From the NCBI GenBank assembly GCA_014843695.1, contig CM026395.1, positions 52,779,496 through 52,843,495 on the forward strand: a stretch of DNA of 64,000 bases. The letters run 5' to 3'. Under the pieces are notes generated by a model. It saw only the letters and a program-made list of their open reading frames with translations. It was not told the origin of the DNA and made no database searches. Positions within the stretch are counted from its first letter, which is position 1. The number at the start of each line of letters is the position of its first letter. This DNA comes from Archivesica marissinica (lineage: Eukaryota > Mollusca > Bivalvia > Venerida > Vesicomyidae). Position numbers and translations under genes: made by a program. Shown piece by piece: positions 35,072 to 64,000 of the stretch.

Positions 35072-35315
35072 AGATCGCAGGTTCGATCCCCCGTCTGACC
35101 CTAATAAAATTAACAGTCTTTCAGATGGGACATTAACCGAGGTCTCGTGTCGGTGCTTTACACCGTGCACATAAAAGAACCAGATGTGATTCTGGAATGG
35201 GTCTCTGTCTGTATCATTGCACTATCCTCCAAACTCTAAAATGACTAATCTCTTCAGGAGGCGTCGCTCATATGGGCAACCAGTAGCGACGATAAATAAA
35301 CGTAAAACACACAAA
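35072..35315 (+). repeat. SINE-B copy, 5' truncated, with long flanking direct repeats
   Basis: Starts inside the T arm (AGATCGCAGGTTCGATCCC), with the body and 3' end complete. The 62-77 bp before it (from about 34,996) are repeated directly after it (35,317-35,379). Confidence 0.85.
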
Positions 35316-35501
35316 ATTGGAATGTAATTTTGAAGAACATAATTACATAAGTAATATTCTTTAAAATTGAATCATTAATGTTAACAATGTGATATTGATT
35401 CCATAAACATCTTAAGTTTTAAAATAGATAGTTTAAGCTTAATATTTTGGATCTATATTCACGTTCCTGTAAAGTTATTCGCAGTTGGAGTCAATGTGGT
35501 G

Positions 35502-35786
35502 GTGTTTTACGTTTATTTATCGTCGCTACCGGTTGCCCATATGAGCAACGCCTATTGAAGAGATTGGGCATTTTAGATTGTTGGAGGATAGTGCAATGAT
35601 ACAGACAGAGACACATTCCAGAGTCTCCTCTGGTTCTTTTACGTGCACGGTGTAAGCACCGAAACGAGACCTCGGTTTAAAGTCCCACCTGAAAGACTAT
35701 TAATTGTATTAGGATCAGACGTGGGATCGAACTTGCGATCCCTTGATTACCAGTCCAAAGTGTTAACCACTGGACTACAAATCCGT
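35502..35786 (-). repeat. SINE-B copy, full length, with 9-bp target duplication
   Basis: Complete inverted copy. AGTCAATGT occurs immediately on both sides, as a target duplication should. Confidence 0.9.
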
Positions 35787-35944
35787 CTGTGAAGTCAATG
35801 TAATCTTCTAAGACCGACCCCATATCCGGAAGATGAATAATTTAGAGGGGACCTTTTATATATAATTATTTTATTTATTTCAATTAAAATCGAATATCGC
35901 AATTTTGCCCAAAGGTCGCAATGCAAAAGGACGTCACTTTAAAG

Positions 35945-36235
35945 TATATATACAAGCATCATCATCATTGCCATCATCATCATCAGCAGCATCATCATCA
36001 TCGCCGTCATCATCATCATCATCATCATCACAGCCGTTATCATCATGCTCACCTTCATCATCGCCATCATCATTATCATCGCCACCATCATCACCATCAT
36101 CATCATCATCATCATCATCGCAGTCATCATCGTCGTCGTCGTCATCATCATCATCATCATCATCGTCTTCATCATCATCATCATCATAATCGCAGTCATA
36201 TTCGTCGTCCTCATCATCATCATCATCATCATCAA
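35945..36235. repeat. impure TCA/CGT trinucleotide repeat
   Basis: TCA runs with interspersed CGC and CGT triplets and no frame bias, so the Ser/His/Asp-rich frames over it are not evidence of protein. Confidence 0.92.
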
Positions 36236-36504
36236 AATGACAATTTATATAAATGCTCTTATAGTGAGGGAGTGTCATTTTCAAACATGCTTGGATATGG
36301 CCTAATCAATTTGTATGTATAATGTCACGCCTGTTGTGTATCAAAAGTTTGGTTTTGAACCAGAAACTATTTGTCCAGACCCCAAACGTTTGCGTAATTA
36401 CACGGTCATTAATAGTTTGAAGTTATGGAAGAAGACATAGAAGAGCACTCGGCCATTGCTTTTTGTCATTTCACACGATTTGACATTTGTCTAATCGCTT
36501 TGGA

Positions 36505-36652
36505 GAGCTAATTCCTGATGAAATCCATCGCCATGAAGGATCGAGAAGAGGCCATAGAACATAGGGACACAATTGTAGAGCTGGACACGAACTCCTGGCC
36601 TCGGTCATGACACCTGAAGCGAACGCGCAATCTCTTCGCCATCACGAATTCA
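36505..36652 (-). repeat. SINE-A copy, tail truncated, diverged
   Basis: Inverted body and head (GCCATCACGAATTCAC at the head end), missing the tail. Confidence 0.7.
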
Positions 36653-36961
36653 CATTTTTTTTTTTTACACATGCCAAGATATCCTATTATTCCCGGTATC
36701 AGTTGATTATCAGAGATCGAACATCGTGGAGAGTTTTTCATACAAACCTCAGTTAACGTAATTGTGTTCTCCTAGAGGCGAAGTGTTTGTGTGTCTATGA
36801 AAATCAAAACAATGCATTGAATTGAGATTGATCTCTGGAACAGGAGTGTCCGGTGTGTAAATAGTGCAGGACACGACATGAATGCTGTATTGAACACGCT
36901 CGTATCGTTTACACAGGGGAATTAACACATATCTTATATTCTACAGTGTTTGTTTTGTTTG

Positions 36962-37652
36962 ATTGTGTGGTTTAAAGTCGCACCAACCAGTTGGATCACA
37001 TGGCCTCAGCTATTATTAGTTGAGGAAGGCCCCGAGTGCCCATTCGATCAGTATTTAAGAAGCGGACGGATACCCAGGTAGAATCACCAACCTTCCGCAT
37101 GCCAATTGGATAGCTTCCTCGGATCTACACCTGCAATTGGATAGCTTCCTCGGATCTACACCTGCAATTGGATAGCTTCCTCGGATCTACACCTGCAATT
37201 GGATAGCTTCCTCGGATCTACACCTGCAATTGGATAGCTTCCTCGGATCTACACCTGCAATTGGATAGCTTCCTCGGATATACACCTGCAATTGGATAGC
37301 TTCCTCGGATCTACACCTGCAATTGGATAGCTTCCTCGGATCTACACCTGCAATTGGATAGCTTCCTCGGATCTACACCTGCAATTGGATAGCTTCCTCG
37401 GATCTACACCTGCAATTGGATAGCTTCCTCGGATCAAATCTACACCTGCAATTGGATAGCTTCCTCGGATCAAATCTACACCTGCAATTGGATAGCTTCC
37501 TCGGATCAAATATACACCTGCAATTGGATAGCTTCCTCGGATCAAATCTACACCTGCAATTGGATAGCTTCCTCGGATCAAATCTACACCTGCAGATGTG
37601 AGGGGCAAGTGATTTGAAGTCAACGACCGTGCTATATCGGCCATGTTGGCTC
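36962..37652 (-). repeat. SINE-D copy with an embedded minisatellite
   Basis: Left part (GTTGAGGAAGGCCCCGAGTG, GATACCCAGGTAGAATCACC) and right part (GATTTGAAGTCAACGACC, ATATCGGCCATG) match the two halves of the SINE-D copy at 3,508. Between them lies a 31-36-bp array. Confidence 0.75.
37105..37600. repeat. 31/36-bp minisatellite inside a SINE
   Basis: Unit CAATTGGATAGCTTCCTC + GGATCTACACCTG, about 11 copies of 31 bp, then about 5 copies of 36 bp with an inserted AAATC-like pentamer. TAGCTTCCTC is the SINE-D sequence of its starting point. Confidence 0.95.
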
Positions 37653-37670
37653 CATGGACGGACACACATT

Positions 37671-37902
37671 TAGAAGTCGTGATAGCGCAGTGGATACGTG
37701 TTCGCTTCAGGTGCGAAAGGTCCGGAGTTCGAGCCTCGCTGGAGCCGTTACGATTGTGCCCTTAGGCAAGACATTTAAATACCACATGCCTCTTCTCTCT
37801 CCCTCGTGGCAATGGATTCCATCAGGAATGAGGTCTCGAGAGTGATTAATATAAGTTGAAAGAATTTGTTTCGCAATCGAGCTTAAATAAATTTGTATGA
37901 AC
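37671..37902 (+). repeat. SINE-A copy, full length
   Basis: A box TAGCGCAGTGG, anticodon arm TTCGC-TTCAGGT-GCGAA, B box GGAGTTCGAGCCT, complete body and tail. Confidence 0.9.
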
Positions 37903-37987
37903 TAGTAGTTTATGTTGCTAAGCAGACTTACTAAAACATCAGTTCTACTTTTAAGATCATTCGAACAATATGATATCATCTTATTAT

Positions 37988-38200
37988 ATCGCTTCTCACC
38001 AATGCAACCCGGGTTCGATCCTCGGACCGGGAAATATGTGAGATGGTACGGTGGTCGCCAGATCGGACATATGGGTTTTCTCCGGGGACTCCGGTGTCCT
38101 CCCACACGAATGACCACATTTACGCTTTCATCCGCGCGCGCCATCGAGAGTTATTAAGTTGTTAAAACGTGCAATCGTTGTAAAATAAATAACGTTTATA
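37988..38200 (+). repeat. SINE-C copy, 5' truncated
   Basis: Starts in the anticodon arm (CGCTTCTCACCAATGC), has a good B box (GGGTTCGATCCTC), a body with GGTGGTCGCCAGATCGG, and a tail TCGTTGTAAAATAAATAACG. Confidence 0.75.
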
Positions 38201-38793
38201 CTTAACAATATTATAAAGGTACTAAAGTCGGTCCCACCTGTCCTGTGGCTGCATTTAATGTGTAGTTTTAATTAAATGAATTCAAAATATACCATATAGA
38301 CCTGGCCCCGAAATTATAAAACTTTTCTCATATATCAAACGCGAATTGAAGTCATTTGATTGGTTGGTTTTGAGATTTACACTCACGCGGCTGAACCAAT
38401 CAGAAGTTTGAGACTGGGTTTGAGAGTGGAGAATTTTTATCGTAAAAATTAATGGAGATGTAGCCGTATTTGTTTCGAATTGATCCATTATAATTGCAAA
38501 GATAATGTACTGTATACTATACACTCAACACAATTCCTAATCGGTCACCAGGTGTTCTACAGAATTTGGAGCAAACTAATAACCATATGATATCAATATT
38601 CATATCATCTTATTTGATTTTAGTTCAGGTATGTATACAATGAATTGCTGTTATAATCATCTGGAATAAAATGCATTAAATGACACTATCGAATTATTTA
38701 TAATAATATAATTATTAGTTGGCTCCAAATAGTATAAGTTTTCTTTCGTTCTAATCCCTTTCAGTCTACTGCGGTTAAAGCGACATTACATTA
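38201..38793. other. gene-free AT-rich stretch
   Basis: I see no exon, SINE or inverted-end element here. Confidence 0.4.
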
Positions 38794-38910
38794 CGGTTTA
38801 AAGTCGCATCTGAAAGAGTGTTACTTTTATTAGGGTCAGACGGGGGATCGAACTTGCGATCCCCTGCATTACTAGTCCAGCGTGTTAACCACTGGACTAC
38901 AGATCCGTCT
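38794..38910 (-). repeat. SINE-B head half
   Basis: Inverted head with B and A boxes (TTAACCACTGGACTACAG), first part of the body only. Confidence 0.85.
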
Positions 38911-39084
38911 AGGTAAAGTACACGGCATGACTATCCCATATGTTCTTCAAACAATGTACTATTAAGACACACCATTACAATAATAGGCCTCCTGAGTAAA
39001 CAGAAACTGATGCATGTCATCATTTTCAAACATTAATATTAATAATTATAAATATGTAATTGTAACTTGTGCTTCACCTAGTTT

Positions 39085-39299
39085 TACAGACGGATCTGTA
39101 GTCCAGTGGTTAACACATTGGACTTGTAATGCAGGGGATCGCACGTTCGATCCCCCTTCTGACCCTAATAAAATTAACAGTCTTTCAGATGGGACGTTAA
39201 ACCGAGTTCTCGTGTCGGTGTTTTACACCGTACACGTAAAAGAACCAGATGAGACTGTGGAATGAGTCTCTGTCTGTATCATTGCACTATCATCTTTAC
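39085..39299 (+). repeat. SINE-B copy, 3' truncated
   Basis: Head complete, body to CATTGCACTATCATC, 3' end missing. Confidence 0.85.
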
Positions 39300-39799
39300 T
39301 GATTCAGATTGAAAGCCAAATATTAGTAAATAATATTGAATGTTGGCCATGGGAATTAGTCACTTAGTGTAACATAATCTTACTGCCATGGGAAATATGG
39401 CTGCCATGTTAGCCCAATTCTTCAAATTCAAATAACTTCATAATTTAATATCTAAATTTAATAATTCACATTTCTAACAATGCCCTTTTGTTGAGGAAGG
39501 TCGGTGGTTCTATCCGGGTTTCCGTTCATGCCTGAAATACTACTTGGAAGGTCACGCATGGTCGTCCTCTGCAAATAATACCCGGAAATTCGCCATATTA
39601 CACAAGCTGTTGGTGCAACCTCAAACCCCAATAACAAATATACAATCACATGATTTTAGTTTATGTTCCTATTGCAGCTATTAAAGCGACACTACATCAG
39701 TGAACACACACATTTCTACAGAATGTATTTTCCTATTAAATGGTATATATTTCCCCAAATAATTGCCTTGTCTTTGGCATACGTCACTCTTGTCAGACT

Positions 39800-40030
39800 A
39801 TGGAGTTAGCACTCGTTGAATCTACAGCTGAGCACCGTCTGCTGTGGCTGTACAGTCCGATGTGTGTCCTGCAGTGGCGGTTACAGCCTTCGCACGTGAA
39901 GACCGAGTCACTGGAAGGCGATGCAGTTGGTGGCGGCTCACACTGTTTGGCTTTCCCCTTCCTGCGTTTGTCGTCAGAAGCTGCTTGCAGAGCGAGTTCT
40001 CCCCTACTGAGTATTTCAACTAATAAACAA
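39800..40030 (-). pseudogene. LINE ORF2 C-terminal fragment (C2H2 finger)
   Basis: On the minus strand the frame holds a basic KRRKGKAK stretch, then FTCEGCNRHCRTHIGLYSHS. This is the Cys2-His2-like ending seen at the C-terminus of many animal non-LTR reverse transcriptases. Reverse transcriptase and endonuclease parts are absent, so this is a 5'-truncated relic. It lies about 470 bp upstream of the HSPA12-type gene and has no link to it. Confidence 0.6.
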
Positions 40031-40503
40031 ACGTCGTATACGCGATTTGTTGACATAACAAAATAATGTGAACATCCATGTCTAATACAACTAGTGTATC
40101 CCAAATAACACGATTTATGGTACAGATTTACCGTTATATCTCACATTTGTGCCTATGCATATTTATTTGTAGACTATTCTTACATTTGTTAAATTATCTC
40201 TAAACGACATTATTATCTCGCGATTAGTATTGACTCCGATGACAAACAAAAGTCAATTCAGGAGCATGAATGACCGTTATATGAAATCATACTTTCAATC
40301 CACAAAAACACTGTTTATTGATTCAATGTTAGTGTTCGAATGTATTCGGAAGAATTTGTAGTAGCAATGCATTTATACGTGAACAAAATGCATTGTATTT
40401 GCTTTGTGCGATGTAATGTCGCTTCAAGAAGTTGAGAAATAATTTCGAATGTGTAATATATACATGTATATATGGATATGAACTTGATCCATTTTCATTT
40501 CAG

Positions 40504-60074
<19,571 letters not shown>

Positions 60075-60337
60075 GTTTCGAACAGGACAAATCGGAAATA
60101 GGTGCCGCAGTTCTTTCATTAAGGCACAGCAGATATTTTAATTCATGTAATTATTCAATCAATTACTCATCATGTCTTTCATCAGTCATATGCCTTATAT
60201 TCGTATTAACACATGCTTTGACTTACATACATGCATGCATATTATGCAATGTTTTCTTGCATACCCTGTGTTCTGAACTGTTACTAAAACAGCCAGATGT
60301 CATTTGCTTGGAATGTATAATTATTTATTTAATTGCA

Positions 60338-60343
60338 AATAAA
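60338..60343 (+). promoter_or_regulatory. possible poly(A) signal of the HSPA12-type gene
   Basis: AATAAA 264 bp after the stop, just before an inverted SINE-A. Plausible by position only. Confidence 0.4.
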
Positions 60344-60369
60344 ATTGAAATTAAAAGTTGTTTCTTCAA

Positions 60370-60590
60370 TTTATACAAATTTATTTTAGCTCGATTGCGA
60401 AACAAGTTCTTACAACTTAATATATATTAATCACTCTCGAGACCTAATTCCTGATGGAATCCATCGCCACGAGGGAGAGAGAAGAGGCAACGTGGAATTT
60501 AAATGCCTTGCCTAAGAGCGCAATCGTAACGGCTCCAGCGGGGCTCGAACTCCGGACATATCGCACCTGAAGCGAACGCGCATCCATTTG
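60370..60590 (-). repeat. SINE-A copy
   Basis: Inverted, tail to anticodon arm (TCGCACCTGAAGCGAACGCG), missing the A-box end. Confidence 0.88.
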
Positions 60591-60900
60591 CACATCATTC
60601 ACTACTAGAATACATCACTCACTGCTGGACTACACCGCTCGTACATTACCCCACTGTTCATTGCTCACTGTCAGCAGTACAGCAGTACAGAACTGGAATG
60701 AGTCGCTCACCGCTAAATGACACCGCTCATTGCCGAAGTCAAACATAATTTGGTTGTTTCCGGTTACCCATCTGACCGTTAAAATGTTTTCGAAAATAAA
60801 ATCCAAATTTTATTTTATTAAGTTTTTTTTTAATGTTTGGGGTCATAATTTGCATTTAATAGCCACCGTAAACATTGACTTTACTGAAGATGGGAACACG

Positions 60901-61016
60901 TCATAATTATTTGGGTAATCCATATGAATACTTGTTACATATTACCGCTCTATATTATATATATACACTGGACAATTTGACAAATTTGTTAACGGCATAC
61001 ATTCACAATAAAAACG
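60901..61016. repeat. 115-bp direct repeat, copy 1
   Basis: ATTATTTGGGTAATCCATATG to CATTCACAATAAAAACG; matches 61,274-61,385 almost exactly. Confidence 0.9.
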
Positions 61017-61140
61017 GTGTAAAGCACCGACACGAGACCTCGGCTTAACGTCCCATCTGAAAGACATTTAATTTTATCGAACCTGCGATCCCTGGATTAC
61101 CAGTCCAGCGTTTTTACCACTGGACTACAGATCCGTCTGT
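61016..61140 (-). repeat. SINE-B head half
   Basis: Inverted head and first body part, with a deletion in the body; directly follows copy 1 of the 115-bp repeat. Confidence 0.82.
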
Positions 61141-61273
61141 CAGCCTTAGTTTCAGTGTCAAAACTTTTATATTTGCCCATGCCGCTCGAAGTTCCTGATG
61201 AGTTTATCGATATTCTTCCATAGTCCCATTTTGAACAAATCTGTGAAATGTAAAATTAGAAACACTCCCGGTA

Positions 61274-61385
61274 ATTATTTGGGTAATCCATATGAATACT
61301 TGTTACATATTACCGCTCTATATTATATATATACACTCTGGACAATTTGACAAATTTGTTAACTGCATACATTCACAATAAAAAC
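61274..61385. repeat. 115-bp direct repeat, copy 2
   Basis: Second copy, 373 bp downstream, with a CT insertion near CACTCTGGAC and one other difference. Confidence 0.9.
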
Positions 61386-62949
61386 GACAGAAAATCGTTT
61401 GTCTGGAAATATAAAGAACAAAAATAATTAATACACATATCAGAAACTGTCCATGGGGGTCACGTAACCTGTGCTAACCTCGAATGCCATACAACGCCTG
61501 ATTAACCTTATATATACATGTACCATACAAGTATATAACACGTGCGATTGACCATGCGTAAATGCGCTGGTCATCTTAATCCGACAAAACTGGTTTATAT
61601 AAAACTTACGCAGAACGAATAAAAATATATTTGTGTTTTCTTTCATTTCATTTAGCCAAACATAAATTATTTATAATCTCTCCTTGTAAGTATTTAACCC
61701 AATAACTATGCATATGGTTAAATACCAATGATAATCAACACATCATAGGAGTGGTCATACAGGTTACGTTTCGACCTAAAAGAACGGGCATACCATTTCT
61801 CTATATATAGATATATCGGCTAATGTGTAGAATAAATCCTCCTGCTTTACAAACCGGAAAGCTTCGTAAATGTATGTATACTTGCCAACAATATATAGGA
61901 AAACGCGCCAAATATATCCTCCTGTCCTGAACAAGGCATCATCTATATCTGACATAGATGGGCCAATACAATATTATATAGATAGCTAATGTAACAACAA
62001 ACCGTCGAACCATAGTTTCTTATACATGTATGTACAGGTCGACAATATATAGCAAAACTTGCCAAATATATATCCTCCTTGAACAATGTCAAGTATACTA
62101 CAAATAGATATATAGCTTCGTGTGTATATATATGTCTTAACTCCTTTACGCACAAAACAACACATTTTGCGATGGGCAATGACGTGCGATAGACAGACGC
62201 CACTAGTTTATTCGTGTACTTATAACTATACATACTAGTAAATATACATAATAACATACTTTCCAAAATGCTTTGCATATATTTTATCTTTCTAAACGCT
62301 AGATAACTCTGCCAGATGCGACATGTGATGTACCAAGCCAGGGTAAAAACCAGAGAGAAAACTTCACCCACTGTAGTTATGTAAAATACTCTGGAAAACT
62401 GCACCTGGTCCACCACATTCCACCCATCTTGCATACATATAGTATTATTCAATCATTACTTTACTTTTTCCGTCGCTCAACATCGTTGAGAGCTTGTGTT
62501 GCTTGCATTAAATAAATGTTAATATTACTTTTCAATATATCTTTGTACATATGAGAATTTGAATAGCGAAATTTAAATAAACGTCCGTGTGTATCGCAGT
62601 CAGAACTAGAACTGATTCTACTAAACGATTTCCTCGTGGCGTGTTAGCGCCACAAACCTGTTTGACCACTCAGTCATGTGATCGCATACATGACTGAACA
62701 GCACATTAACTAATTTAGTGCTTACAGTACTTTAAGACATACGTTCTGCGCTATACTACGTAACGCTCAGAACTTCAAAATAGCGCGCAAAATATATATC
62801 CTCCTGTCCTGAGCAGGGCATCATCTATATCTGATATAGATTAACCAATAATCTATGCATGGAGACATAATGAACTGTGATCATTAGTGTTCTATACGTA
62901 TTGCGAGCACCTTGCTGCTAAATCTCCTAGAGTTAATCACGCAACTGTA
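61386..62949. other. AT-rich stretch, dispersed short repeats, no gene seen
   Basis: TATATCCTCCTGTCCTGA ... GGCATCATCTATATCTGA occurs at about 61,914 and 62,797, with a partial match near 62,067. The 169-codon minus frame at 61,943-62,452 has no recognisable content. The repeats may belong to the neighbouring retroelement. Confidence 0.45.
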
Positions 62950-62959
62950 GTTTCTATGT

Positions 62960-63905
62960 CTAAAATTTTAATATATTCTGATTGCTGTTAAATTCTAGAA
63001 CTTCTTTCACAAATTGTTTTGGCTTGTAATTTGCGTCAAACAAAATGGGCCAACAACCTGCACTTGGCCATTTAGGTACGGTGATGGTGCCGATTGCACC
63101 GCAGGCTAATAAATGAAATATGGTTTTCGGAACCAAACTGATAGGCGGAACTAACCAGCTATTCGTATCTCCCCAGTGTTGGGTGAATGCGTCGACTGCT
63201 TCGACTTCGAAATCATAGCACTTCGAATTATATCGGATTACCTTCCTATTTTGAGGAAATCTATTAATATGCTTCGACTTCGAAATCATAGCACTTCGAA
63301 TTATATCGGATTACCTTCCTATTTTGAGGAAATCTATTAATATGTTGATAGAAATCATTGGAAGCTTCCCAGTCGTCGGTATCGTGCATTTTGCTTATAT
63401 TGTCTGCTATTTCGTTCTTCGACCTAGGAACCCATTCTAGTTTTAAAACAATATTTTTCTCTAAACATATACCAAGGAGCTTGGTAGGATAACCTTGTAG
63501 TTCTTTTTTAGTACTCCCTGCCTTAACAATTTGTACGCACGACTGAGAATCTGAGAACCATTTAATTGACTTCTGCCTCAAAAGACTGCCATAAGCCCTC
63601 AATGCTAACCAGACTGCTTTAATTTATCTGTAAGTAGAACTTTTGAGTCTATCTTCTTCGTCCCACTTACTGTGGTATACACTATCCTTACAGTTTGCAA
63701 CATAAGCCCCATGCTGCCAAATCACTAGCGTCCGAACACACTATAGTACGAATTGGTTCGTATGGATTCAATAATTTATTATTCAACAATTTGATATTAT
63801 CAATCCAGAATTCTACCTCCTTAAGACATGGATTATCGGGAGTTATTTTGTAAATAGCGTCCCACGACGCTCTGATCTCAGAATACAGATATCGTGTCAT
63901 GAGCC
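62960..63905 (-). pseudogene. DIRS-type retrotransposon fragment (RNase H and downstream)
   Basis: On the minus strand, in order: RTIVCSDASDLAAWG (start of RNase H) at about 63,755; KWFSDSQSCVQIVKAGS and LEWVPRSKNEIADNIS at 63,560-63,400; then VDAFTQHWGDTNSWLVPPIS and IFHLLACGAIGTI-TVPKWPSAGCWP at 63,200-63,040. This RNase H plus VDAF-W-PP-WPSA-WP region is known to me from DIRS/Ngaro-like tyrosine-recombinase retrotransposons. Frames are broken at about 63,605-63,690 and by a 73-bp duplication. Reverse transcriptase lies beyond the window end and recombinase was not found. Confidence 0.68.
63198..63343. repeat. 73-bp tandem duplication inside the DIRS-type relic
   Basis: 63,198-63,270 and 63,271-63,343 are identical as far as I can read. 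73 is not a multiple of 3, so the duplication shifts the frame. Confidence 0.93.
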
Positions 63906-64000
63906 TAGCGATGTTTCTAAGATAATTCTACCGGTGCACTAAGCTAGTTCCCTAGCTGACGTATAAGGAAACGAACTGTTTACGTTATTTAACGTTTCCA

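Noticed and set aside
35905..36322. Ser-, His-, Asp- and Met-rich frames
   Set aside because: All reading frames of a TCA-type repeat are open; no flanking coding evidence.
61943..62452. 169-codon minus-strand frame
   Set aside because: Cys/Tyr-rich composition typical of AT-rich non-coding DNA, no recognisable motif, repeats inside.

Overview
The window looks like nuclear DNA of a bivalve mollusc. Both readable genes are intron-containing animal genes. The repeats are tRNA-derived SINEs, TTAACCC-ended MITEs, a DIRS-type relic and LINE relics, a mix I associate from memory with heterodont bivalves. The species is not established. About a third of the bases lie in tandem arrays, so most long open frames are artefacts of repetition.

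Layout. 1-9,110: a 19-bp array, a gene-free stretch with SINE fragments, a 1,000-N assembly gap (5,501-6,500) and a 63-bp array. 9,190-10,560: SINE pieces, a MITE and a 20-bp array. 10,690-21,638 (+): the 3' part of a TAF7 (TFIID subunit 7) gene. Four exons (14,784-14,842; 16,533-16,722; 19,368-19,571; 21,529-21,638) join with matching splice phases. The first intron seen holds a 33/44-bp array, the third a 62-bp array and the fourth a 21-bp array; the second holds transposable elements only. 21,650-22,690: a 69-bp array that runs into a SINE. 24,340-26,130 (-): a relic of a TRIM/NHL-type gene whose exon has expanded into a 41/42-bp array. 26,600-28,700: about 105 copies of a 20-bp unit that matches a tRNA A box. 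28,700-40,500: SINEs, three MITEs (one near 10 kb), a fold-back element, smaller arrays and a LINE C-terminal fragment.

40,504-60,074 (+): an HSPA12-type HSP70 gene. Five exons (40,504-40,669; 40,969-41,115; 54,219-54,455; 55,760-55,901; 59,017-60,074) give about 575 residues from the ATG at 40,526. Its second intron (13.1 kb) holds a 4-kb compound microsatellite (TCA, AAC, CA, then 2.2 kb of GGCAC), two related minisatellites of 26 and 29 bp, and a 3.7-kb DNA transposon with about 345-bp terminal inverted repeats. The transposon encodes a protein with a PIN/FEN-like nuclease signature and a tesmin/TSO1-like CXC cluster, broken by two frameshifts. 60-64 kb: SINEs, a duplicated 115-bp segment and a frame-broken DIRS-type retrotransposon fragment (-).

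No operon logic applies. Every gene, exon and family call is by recognition of the translation and splice phase. No database search was run.
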